In this document: in pieces, positions 22,603 through 30,900 of the stretch
Layout of the letters: every line of letters begins with the position of its first letter
Numbering within the stretch: position 1 is the first letter of the stretch
Assembly (NCBI GenBank): GCA_036558005.1
Contig: DATBGO010000068.1
Span: forward strand, 1-64,000
DNA from: DATBGO01 sp036558005
GTDB taxonomy: Bacteria; Actinomycetota; Actinomycetes; Streptosporangiales; Streptosporangiaceae
Length of the DNA stretch: 64,000 bases
Direction: 5' to 3'
Translations under genes and position numbers: made by a program
Notes under the pieces: generated by a model
Told to the model about the DNA's origin: nothing
The model's input: only the letters and a program-made list of their open reading frames with translations
Databases searched by the model: none

Positions 22603-23495
22603 CCGTGGTGTCGCGAAGCGAACGGCCGCCGTTCGCCCGTGACGGCCGCGCAGCAGCCGGGCGGTCCCATCAGCCGGGCGCCCCGGTCCTAGGTTCCCGT
22701 GGCGTGCTGGCCGACCGGATGGCCGCGGCCCTGGTGCACCATGAGCCCGGCTGGCGGCTGCCGCGGCACAGCGCGCTCGCCCGCCGCTACAACGTGAGCA
22801 CTGCTGAGATCGACGCCGCGATCGAGGAACTCGCTGCCCGCCGGCTGATCCGCCGCCTGCCGGACGGGCAGGCCTACCGGGCGAGCCCGGCCGAGTACCT
22901 CATCCCGCTGGAAGGCGTCTCCGGCCTTGCCGCCTACCTCGACCCGATGGGCGGGGAGATCTCCTGCCGCAGCCGCCAGGTCTCGCTCCGCCGGGTTCCC
23001 GAGGACATCAGCTGGGCTCTCGGGGTGTCGCCCGCCGACCCGGTGTGCGTTATCAGGTTCCTGTGGACCGCGGACGGGCAGCCGGCCGCCTTCGTCACCA
23101 CCTACCTCGCCCGGCGCGGCGCCGCGCCGGGCGAGGCAGAGCCCGAGGCGGCACCCGGCCCGCTGCTGCTCACCGCGCCGCCGACCACGGCGGCCAGTGC
23201 GGACGGCCAGCAGCCGGAGGTGGCCGGGCAGCCCGGCGCCCTCTATGTCGAGATGCAGCCGCCGCCGCCGTCGGTGGCCAGGAGCCTGCGGCTGTCGCCA
23301 GGCCAGCTCGCCGCCATGGTGAGCATCCGGTTCGATGACCCGCAGCAGCTGGAACCGGTGGCGCTCACCATCGCGGTCTGCCGCCCCGATCTGTTCCGGA
23401 TCGTGCTCGCCTGCGATGAGCAGCCCCTTCCGGTCACAAATGCGGCCACTTTTCCCGGCCAGTGGACACACGCGGTCGAGGGCTGGGAACCTTAA
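22599..23495 (+). CDS. GntR-like transcriptional regulator with UTRA-type domain
   Basis: A 298-residue protein. A winged-helix domain lies at about 35-95, with Gly-Trp-Arg-Leu-Pro-Arg-His-Ser-Ala-Leu-Ala-Arg-Arg-Tyr-Asn-Val-Ser and Leu-Ala-Ala-Arg-Arg-Leu-Ile-Arg-Arg. A HutC/UTRA-like ligand domain spans about 115-290, interrupted by an Ala/Gly/Pro-rich insert near 170-210. The GTG start overlaps the pstA stop by 4 bp, so it is translated with the phosphate genes. Its stop is six bases before the first gene of the HerA-type cassette, so it also links the two groups. The ligand is unknown. Confidence 0.72.
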   Translation: MTVVSRSERPPFARDGRAAAGRSHQPGAPVLGSRGVLADRMAAALVHHEPGWRLPRHSALARRYNVSTAEIDAAIEELAARRLIRRLPDGQAYRASPAEYLIPLEGVSGLAAYLDPMGGEISCRSRQVSLRRVPEDISWALGVSPADPVCVIRFLWTADGQPAAFVTTYLARRGAAPGEAEPEAAPGPLLLTAPPTTAASADGQQPEVAGQPGALYVEMQPPPPSVARSLRLSPGQLAAMVSIRFDDPQQLEPVALTIAVCRPDLFRIVLACDEQPLPVTNAATFPGQWTHAVEGWEP

Positions 23496-23501
23496 CCCGA
23501 C

Positions 23502-25580
23502 ATGCGTCCCCCCGCAGCTACGCCCGCGCAGGCTGCGCCCCGGTGGTCCCGGTTCCTCCAGCCTGACCAGCATCCGCGGCACAGCGAATTAGTCGCGGCC
23601 GCGGCGACCGTCGCGGTGCTCGCGCACTTGCTGCTCGCCCAGCTCACGCTGCTGCTGGCGGCGGTGTTCGCGCTGACGAGCAGGATGAGCCAGTGGCGGG
23701 TGTCCTGGCTCACCGGCCCGGCTGGCGCCGGGCTGATCTGGACCCTGGCGATCGGCCCGGGCGCCGCCGCGTCCGGCCTGGCAGCCGGGCCCTGGCAGAT
23801 CCTGCGTTACTTCGCGGGGGCGACCGGGTCACCGGGCCGGATCCTGCATCCGCAGCGGGCCTTTGCCGGGATCGGTCACTGGCTGCCCCGGCAGCTGCCG
23901 CTGGCCCTGCTGCTGGCCTCGGCTGAGGCCGGGCTTGCCTGGTGGCTGAGCCGCCGCCGCGCCGCAGAGCGCGTCCAGGCCCGCCCCGGGCTGATCGTGG
24001 CGGTGCGGCGGCGCTGGAGCGCCGCCCTGATCAGGTCTGGCGGGGTGGTCACCAGGGATGGCGGCTGCCTGGGCGTCGACGCGGTGACCGGGAAGCCCGC
24101 GACCCTGTCCTGGCTGGAAGCCGAGGGCGGCGTGCTCTGCCGCACCGCGGCGGGCTCGTTAAGGCCGGCCGGCCCGGACGAGCCGCTGGCCCGAGCCTGC
24201 TTCCAGCTGGCGCACGCCGGGCTCCGCCGCCGCAAGCCGGTGATCGTCGTCGACCTGACCGGGTCACCATGGCTGCCCTCCTGGCTGCAGGCGGCCTGCG
24301 CGGGCGCGGGGGCGCCGCTGCGCAGCTTCGGGCCGGCCGGCCCCGGCTACTACGAGCCGGTCCGCGGTGGCGATCCGGCGCAGGCCGCGGCGCTGGTAAT
24401 GACCATGATCGACTGGGCCGGCATCCCAGATCAGCACCGGCGGACCTGCGCCGCCTACCTGGCCGACGCGTTCGCGGTGCTCGCCGCCGGGCCGGCCGGG
24501 CCGCGCGTCCCGGTGCTGGCCGACCTCGCCGGGCTGCTCACCCCCGGCGCGCTGCGAGAACGGCTGGCCGCCGTGCCCGCGCACCATCCCCGCCGGGCCG
24601 CGCTGGCCGACCGGGCCAGCGCCGCGGCCAGCCAGGCTGAGGCCGACCCTGCCGCGCTGGCCGAGGCGGCCGCCCAGCTATCCGCGCTGTGCTCGTCCGG
24701 GCCGGGACGGTGGCTGTCGCCCGGCCCGGCCCGGATCAGCCTGGGCCAGGCGGTGCGGGACCGGGCGGTGGTGGCGTTCTGGCTGGACCACGCCGCCGAC
24801 GGCCGGACCGCCCGTATGATCGCCAGCCTGGTAGCCGCCGACCTGATGGCGGTGGGCGCCGAGCTGGGCCGGATCCAGGTGGCCGGTGACGCGCTGGTGT
24901 GGATACACGGCTGTGAGGTGCTGGACGAGAGGCTGCTCACCGAGCTGGTCGCGCGCGGCGCGGCCGCGGGAATCGCGGTCCAGCTCAGCACCGCGTCACC
25001 GGGGGGCGCGGACCGGCTCGCCGAGGCGGTCAACGTGCTCGCCGTGCCCGGCCAGGGCGACCAGGCGCTGGCCGCCAGGTTCGCGGCCATCGCGGGCCGC
25101 GGCGCTGACGGCTCCGCCGCGGCTGGCGCCGCCGGCGCCGGCGGCCCTGGGACGACCGGGGCTACCCCGGCCCGGATGGCCGGCGCTGGCCCGGCCGGGT
25201 TCCCTGGCGCAGGCGCGGCCGGCGGCGCGGCCCGCGGCCCGGACTGGCTGCCGGTCAAGGGCGGCTTCACCCTGCTGGTCAAGGGCCCGAAGCCGCGGCT
25301 GCTGGCTCAGTGCCGCGCCGTGCCAGGCGGCCCTCCGGCGGGGGCCCTGGATGGCGGCTTGCCCGGCACCGGTCTGATCGGCCGGGCGATGGCAGGCGCC
25401 GGCCTGGCCCGGGCGGGCTCACTGGCCAGTCGGTTGCCCGGCCGCCCCGGCGGCGGCCGTCCGGCGAGTGACTTTCCGGCGAACGGCTTTCCGGCCAGCG
25501 ACCGGCCGGCCAGCGACCGGCCAGGCGGGGGCGTTCCGGGCGGGGGCGTTCCTGGCGACGGCCGAGGGAGGCAGCGATGA
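23502..25580 (+). CDS. Cassette gene A: membrane protein with degenerate TraG/VirD4-like domain
   Basis: A 692-residue protein. The first ~150 residues hold three or four membrane segments. The soluble part resembles type IV coupling proteins (TraG/VirD4/TraD) in order: a Val-Ile-Val-Val-Asp-Leu-Thr-Gly strand where such proteins fetch the bound nucleotide, a Val-Arg-Asp-Arg-Ala-Val-Val-Ala-Phe strand, an Arg-Met-Ile-Ala-Ser-Leu-Val-Ala-Ala-Asp-Leu helix, and an Ala-Leu-Val-Trp-Ile-His-Gly-Cys-Glu-Val-Leu strand in the Walker B position. No Walker A is visible and the Asp-Glu of Walker B is replaced, so ATPase activity is unlikely. The last ~80 residues are Pro/Gly repeats. The stop overlaps gene B by 4 bp. 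Confidence 0.6.
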   Translation: MRPPAATPAQAAPRWSRFLQPDQHPRHSELVAAAATVAVLAHLLLAQLTLLLAAVFALTSRMSQWRVSWLTGPAGAGLIWTLAIGPGAAASGLAAGPWQILRYFAGATGSPGRILHPQRAFAGIGHWLPRQLPLALLLASAEAGLAWWLSRRRAAERVQARPGLIVAVRRRWSAALIRSGGVVTRDGGCLGVDAVTGKPATLSWLEAEGGVLCRTAAGSLRPAGPDEPLARACFQLAHAGLRRRKPVIVVDLTGSPWLPSWLQAACAGAGAPLRSFGPAGPGYYEPVRGGDPAQAAALVMTMIDWAGIPDQHRRTCAAYLADAFAVLAAGPAGPRVPVLADLAGLLTPGALRERLAAVPAHHPRRAALADRASAAASQAEADPAALAEAAAQLSALCSSGPGRWLSPGPARISLGQAVRDRAVVAFWLDHAADGRTARMIASLVAADLMAVGAELGRIQVAGDALVWIHGCEVLDERLLTELVARGAAAGIAVQLSTASPGGADRLAEAVNVLAVPGQGDQALAARFAAIAGRGADGSAAAGAAGAGGPGTTGATPARMAGAGPAGFPGAGAAGGAARGPDWLPVKGGFTLLVKGPKPRLLAQCRAVPGGPPAGALDGGLPGTGLIGRAMAGAGLARAGSLASRLPGRPGGGRPASDFPANGFPASDRPASDRPGGGVPGGGVPGDGRGRQR

Positions 25581-27739
25581 CCGGCCAGCGCAGAGCGGGA
25601 ACCACGGCCAGGACGGCCAGGCCCGCGCCCGGCCAGGCGCGGCAAGGCGGACCACCCGAACGCGAGCCGCGTGCGGCTGGGGCCGCTTCGCAGCACGACC
25701 TGGTCCGGGCGGACCGGGTCTGCCTGGGCTGGCAGTACGCACTGCGGGAGGCTGACCCGGGACCCGCGCCGCGGCGCCCAGCGCCGCCAGCCAGCGTCCA
25801 GCTCGACCAGGGCTGGGCAGCGGCCCAGGAGCGTGAGGAGAGCCTGCTGAGCCGCCCGGCCAGGACCGGCCGGGGAGCCGCGGTGATCGCCGCGGCCGCG
25901 ATCGCCGCCCTGGGCGGCGCCGGGCTGCTCAACCCGTGGCTGACCGGGCTCGGGCTGGCGGTGTCCGTGCCGGCCGGCGCGGCCGCCTGGCGCGCCGTCC
26001 GCCGCGGGACGCGCGACCTGCGGGCCAGGATCGAAGCCGAGCAAGCGCGGCTGGCGAAGATCCGCGCCGTGCAGCAGGGGCGGCTGGCCGCCCGCCAGGA
26101 ACAGCACGCCAGCCAGTTCCGTGCCTGGCAAGAACGGCAGGCCGCGTTCGAGCGGCAGCCGCAGTGGTACGCGGTCACGCTGCCCGCCGGCATCGACCGG
26201 ATAGACGTGGCCGGCGGCACGCTGGCCGGCTGGTCGGCGCTGCTCACCACCATCGCGCTGCCCCGGCTGAGCAGCGGCGGCGAGGTCACCGTCCTGGACC
26301 TGACCGAGGGCGGTGTCGGCACTGACCTGATCGCGGTAGCCCGGCAGTCCGGGATCAGCCCGCTGGTCTGGGTGCTGCCGGCGGACATGCCCAGGCTGGA
26401 CCTCGGTGCCGGGCTCGGCAGGGAAGCGCTCGCCGACCTGCTGGCCGCCGCCGCGGCAAGCGGCGAACCAGGGGCAGAGGCCGACCTGGCCAAGGACACC
26501 GCGATCCTGGACCGGGTGCTGGGAGTGCTGCGCGCCGAGCCTGCCATCGCCCAGGTGACCGCCGCGCTGCGGGCGCTCGGCCAGATCGGCGACCCTCGTG
26601 CTGACCTGCGCGGCGGGCTGCTGACCGGCCCGCAGCTCGAGCAGCTCGGCACGTTGTTCGGGCGCGGAGTGGCGGACCGGGTGGTGATCGAGCGCGCCTG
26701 GGCGCTGGAAGCCAGGCTGCGCAAGCTGGAGCAGCTCGGATCCGCGGCGGTCACGCTGCCGCGCAGCCGCCTGCGGGTGGCCTGGCTGGACCGGCGGTCC
26801 GGCGCGGTCGGCAGCAAGGTGCTGGGCACCTACCTGACGGTCGCGCTCGCCCACATGCTCCGGCAGGCGCCCGCCGCCAGCCCGGCCAGGCGGTGGCAGC
26901 GGACCGTCTGCCTGCTCGGCGCCGAACGGCTAACCGGGGACGTCATCGACCGGATCACCGATGCCTGCGAGCTGTCTGGCACCGGGCTGGTCCTGGCCTA
27001 CCGGTCGGTGCCCGACCCGGTGGCCCAGCGGCTGGGCCGGGGCAACGCGGCGGTCGCGTTCATGCGGCTGGGAAACGCCAGGGACGCCAAGGTGGCCAGC
27101 GAGCAGATCGGCACCGAGCACCGGTTCGTGCTCAGCCAGTTCACCGAGACGGTGGGCAGCGCGGTCTCCGACACCGCCGGCGACTCCTACACCAGCACGA
27201 CCGGCACCGCGGACTCGCTGGCCGACTCGGTGTCGGTCACCGAGACCGCGGGGCGCAGCCGCAGCAAGGGCCGCAGCCGGCCCGGCGGGTTCGCGCCGTT
27301 CGGTGATTTCACCGGCCAGGTGAGCCGCGACGCCAGCTACTCCAGCGGCACGTCCGGCTCACGGTCGATCTCGGCCGGGATCAGCTCCAGCACCTCGTGG
27401 GGGCTGAGCACGTCGCAGGCGGTGACCGCCAACACCGCGCTGACCAGGACCGGCCAGCGGTCCCGCGAGTTCCTGGTGGAGCCGCACGAGCTGCAGCAGC
27501 TGCCGCCGAGCGCGGTTATCGTCGCCGCGACGCCCGGCGGGCAGCGCCGGGTCGTGCTCGCCGACGCCAACCCGGGCATCTTCGCGCTGCGGCCGGTTAC
27601 CCTGCTCGGCCTGGACGACGAGGCAGCCGGCCCGGCCAGCGCCGCCCGGCCAGGCCTGCCGGGCCGGGCCGCGGACCTGGCCGCGCCCAATCTCGGCCCG
27701 CCGCCAGAGCGGCTGGACTGGCGAACCCCCCGCCGCTGA
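25577..27739 (+). CDS. Cassette gene B: coiled-coil, Ser/Gly-rich TraD/HerA-like protein without P-loop
   Basis: A 720-residue protein. It has a disordered N-terminus (1-95), a hydrophobic hairpin (about 98-133) and an Arg/Gln/Ala coiled coil (about 135-195). A RecA-like region begins Gly-Gly-Thr-Leu-Ala-Gly-Trp-Ser-Ala-Leu-Leu, where a Walker A would be expected, followed by Val-Thr-Val-Leu-Asp-Leu-Thr-Glu. Later come Leu-Gly-Asn-Ala-x-Asp-Ala-Lys-Val-Ala-Ser-Glu-Gln-Ile-Gly and Val-Leu-Ser-Gln-Phe-Thr, then about 100 residues very rich in Ser, Thr and Gly (about 520-635). The order resembles conjugation ATPases, but the catalytic Lys and Glu are not evident. It overlaps gene A by 4 bp. Confidence 0.55.
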   Translation: MTGQRRAGTTARTARPAPGQARQGGPPEREPRAAGAASQHDLVRADRVCLGWQYALREADPGPAPRRPAPPASVQLDQGWAAAQEREESLLSRPARTGRGAAVIAAAAIAALGGAGLLNPWLTGLGLAVSVPAGAAAWRAVRRGTRDLRARIEAEQARLAKIRAVQQGRLAARQEQHASQFRAWQERQAAFERQPQWYAVTLPAGIDRIDVAGGTLAGWSALLTTIALPRLSSGGEVTVLDLTEGGVGTDLIAVARQSGISPLVWVLPADMPRLDLGAGLGREALADLLAAAAASGEPGAEADLAKDTAILDRVLGVLRAEPAIAQVTAALRALGQIGDPRADLRGGLLTGPQLEQLGTLFGRGVADRVVIERAWALEARLRKLEQLGSAAVTLPRSRLRVAWLDRRSGAVGSKVLGTYLTVALAHMLRQAPAASPARRWQRTVCLLGAERLTGDVIDRITDACELSGTGLVLAYRSVPDPVAQRLGRGNAAVAFMRLGNARDAKVASEQIGTEHRFVLSQFTETVGSAVSDTAGDSYTSTTGTADSLADSVSVTETAGRSRSKGRSRPGGFAPFGDFTGQVSRDASYSSGTSGSRSISAGISSSTSWGLSTSQAVTANTALTRTGQRSREFLVEPHELQQLPPSAVIVAATPGGQRRVVLADANPGIFALRPVTLLGLDDEAAGPASAARPGLPGRAADLAAPNLGPPPERLDWRTPRR

Positions 27740-27844
27740 CGCTGGCAAGCTCGCCAGGCGGGCCGGGCCGGCCTGACCGTCGGGCACCGAGGTTGAGTCC
27801 CGCCATCACGATCAGGCAACTGACTTGATCGTGGTTGGTAGTCA

Positions 27845-27872
27845 GTAAATAGCGCTGACAAGTCACCAGGAT
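27845..27872 (-). repeat. Interspersed intergenic repeat, copy B
   Basis: On the minus strand ATCCTGGTGACTTG is followed by a 2-nt spacer and AGCGCTATTTAC. This matches the intergenic element at 11964-11996. A further inverted repeat CACGATCA/TGATCGTG (27807-27814 with 27826-27833) lies beside it. Confidence 0.5.
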
Positions 27873-27928
27873 CATGGGCGGCCGGGGGCTGCCGGCAGGT
27901 TCGACGCGGGAAGGCGGGCCGCGGGCGG

Positions 27929-30900
27929 GTGGGCCGCGCTGAGCGGCGGCGGGCCCGGTTCGGGGCGGGCCTGGGGCTGCGGTCCTCGCTGACCGAATCC
28001 GGGCAGGGGTGGCAGCGGGCACGGTCCGCCTGGTATGCACGCTTTGTGAGCGCGACGGCAGACATCGGGGGCGGTGGCCCCGGGCCCTGGTACCGGGTGC
28101 AGGCCATCACCGCGGGCAGCGGCGGCGGCAGCGCGGAGCGTGACTACGCGGCGGTCCTGCCCGCGGTGCTGAACGCCGCGCTGCACCGGCGGCCGTTCGT
28201 AGCCGGCTGGCTGTCCCGGGGCGGCGGCGCGTCGCTGGAGCTGATCAGCAATGCGGGGCCGCTGCTGCCCAGTTGCCCGCCCCGGTGGCCCGGTGAGCCC
28301 GGTCAGCCCGGTCAGCCCGGTCAGCCAGGGCGGCCGGGCGAGATGGGGGAGTCCGGCCGTCACGGGCAGCCAGCTAGTCCCAGGTCGCCCGGCGCGCCCG
28401 TGCCCCCGGGCAGGCCGGCCCCGGCTGGCCGTCCGGTGCCGGGAAACGGCGCGATCGCGGTCACGGACATGCCTGGCGGCGATGACGACGGGCCAGGCGG
28501 CGCGGCGCAGCCGCGCAGGAACGGGCTGAGCGCCAGGAGCGGGCACCCGTATGAGAGCGCGCTCAGCGCCGGCGGGGCTCCTGACCGAAGCAGGGGGCGC
28601 GCGGGAAACAGGCCGCCTGATGGGGCCCGGAGCCCTGATGGGAACCAGCGGGGCGAGGCGAGCGGGCCGCGTGCGGGGGTCGAGCCACGGGACCCGGCCG
28701 GGCTGGGGGTGGGTGGCGAACTGCGGGACGGGGCTGGACCGCGGGACGGGGCTGGACCGCGGGACGGGGCGGGGCAGCCGGACGGGCTGACCGGCGCGGG
28801 GCGGCTGGATGGCGCGGGGCGGCTGGATGGCGCGGGGCGGCTGGATAGCGCGGGGCGGCTGGATGGCGCCGGGGTAAACGAGGCGGCGGAGTTGCTGTTC
28901 CCGTGGGGGGCGCGTGGCGTGCGGCTGCCCGACGGGCTGCTCGCCGACCTGGACCGGCTGGTCTGGGCGCCCTGCCCGGTCCGCCAGGCGATACCCGCTG
29001 GCGGCGGCGATCACGACGGCCCGCGGCATGCTGGCCGGCCCGCGCGGGCCGGGCAGGCCGGCGGTGGACAGGCCGGGCTGCCGCGCCTGGACAGCGAGCC
29101 TGCCAGCGCCTTCGAGACCGCCCTCAGCACGCTGATGAGCAGGCCGTTCGGCTGGCTGGTGGTGGCCGAGCCGACCGACACGCTGGACGCCGAGACCGCC
29201 GACCTGCGCACCCAGCTGAACGTGCTGGCCCGCTACGACGAGGAGCACGCCAGGTTCGACGCCGACCGGGCCCAGCGCCGGCTGGCTGAGCTGGACGCGT
29301 TCCGCGAGGCCGGGCTGTGGAACGTCCGGGTGCTGGCCGGGGCGGCCAGCGCGGAAGAGCTCCGGCTGATCGCGCCGGTCCTGGCCGGGTCCATCGACCT
29401 GAGCGCGCACCCGTACCGGCTGCGCAGCGCCGAGGGCGCACTGGACCTGGCGGACGCGCTCGCCGCCCAGCAGTCCGGCGGGGCCGACGGCGGCGCGGTG
29501 CCGTTCGCCGCGACCGCCGGGGTGCTGGCCGCGCTGACCGGGCTGCCGCGGTTCGAGGTGCCGGGGGTCCGGGTGCTGCAGCCCGGCCACTTCGACCTGA
29601 CCAGCGAGACCACCGGACAAGCCAGCCCCGTGCCGGGCGGCACCGGGCCAGCCGGGACGGAACAGGCCGGCACCGGACAGGCCGGCCATGGCGCCATCGG
29701 GCTCGGCGACATCCTGGACGGCAGCGGCCGGGCGGTCGGGGCGTTCAGCGTGCCGCTGGAGACCCTGAACCGGCATGCCTTCGTCACCGGCGCGACCGGC
29801 GCGGGCAAGTCGCAGACCGTCCGGCACCTGCTGACCGGGCTGGCCGGGGCCGGCATTCCGTGGCTGGCGATCGAGCCGGTGAAATCGGAGTACGCGGTGA
29901 TGGCCGCCAGGCTCGGCGACGGGCAGGTCACCATCATCAACCCGGCCGACCCGGCGGCGGTGCCGCTGTCGGTCAACCCGCTGGCCCCCGAGCCCGGCTA
30001 CCCGGTGCAGGCGCACATCGACATGGTGCGGGCGCTGTTCCTGGCCGCCTTTGACGCCAGGGAGCCGTTCCCCCAGATCATCTCCCAGGCGCTGCAGCGG
30101 GTCTACGAGGCGTGCGGCTGGGACCCGGTCACCGGCGGTGGCCAGCCCGACGCGAAGGCCGCGCCCGCGATACCCACCCTGGCCAGGCTGCAGCGGGCCG
30201 CGCTGGACGTGATCGAGGACGTCGGCTACGGCCGGGAGCTGCAAGCCGACGTGCGCGGCTTCGTCGACGTGCGGCTGCGGTCGCTGCGGGTCGGCTCGGC
30301 CGGCCGGTTCTTCGAGGGCGGGCACCGGGCCGACGTCGGCGAACTGCTGCGCCGCAACGTGGTGCTGGCGATCGAGGACGTGGCCAACGACGAGGACAAG
30401 GCGTTCCTGATCGGCACGCTGATCATCAGGATTGTCGAGCACCTGCGGCTGCGGTCGCGGGCCGGGCCTGGCGGCGGGCTGCGGCACGTCATTGTCATCG
30501 AGGAAGCGCACCGGCTGCTGCGGGCCAGCAGGGAAGGCGCAGGCGCGCACGCGGTCGAGCTGTTCGCCGGCCTGCTGGCCGAGATCCGCGCCTACGGTGA
30601 GGGCATCGTCGTCGCCGAGCAGATCCCGGCCAAGCTGGTGCCGGACGTGGTCAAGAACACCGCGCTCAAGGTGGCGCACCGGCTGCCCGCCGCCGACGAC
30701 CGCCAGGTCGTCGGCGCCGCCATGAACCTCGACGAGGACCAGTCCCGGCAGGTGGTGTCGCTGCGGCCCGGTGAGGCCGCGGTCTTCGCCGACGGCATGG
30801 ACCGGCCGCTGCGGATCCGGGTCCCGTTCGGCGAGGCCGACCCGGCGATCTGGACCCGGCCGGCCCGCGGGCCTGACCCGCCGGTCGCCGCCAGGCGCTC

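Noticed and set aside
28291..28864. CRISPR-like array
   Set aside because: The repeats are contiguous, in frame and without spacers, so they are coding minisatellites.
27872..30679. A 935-codon open frame antisense to the HerA-type ATPase gene
   Set aside because: It mirrors the codon bias of the real gene (GC-rich third positions keep the opposite frame open), has Pro/Arg/Gln-rich nonsense composition and no domain.
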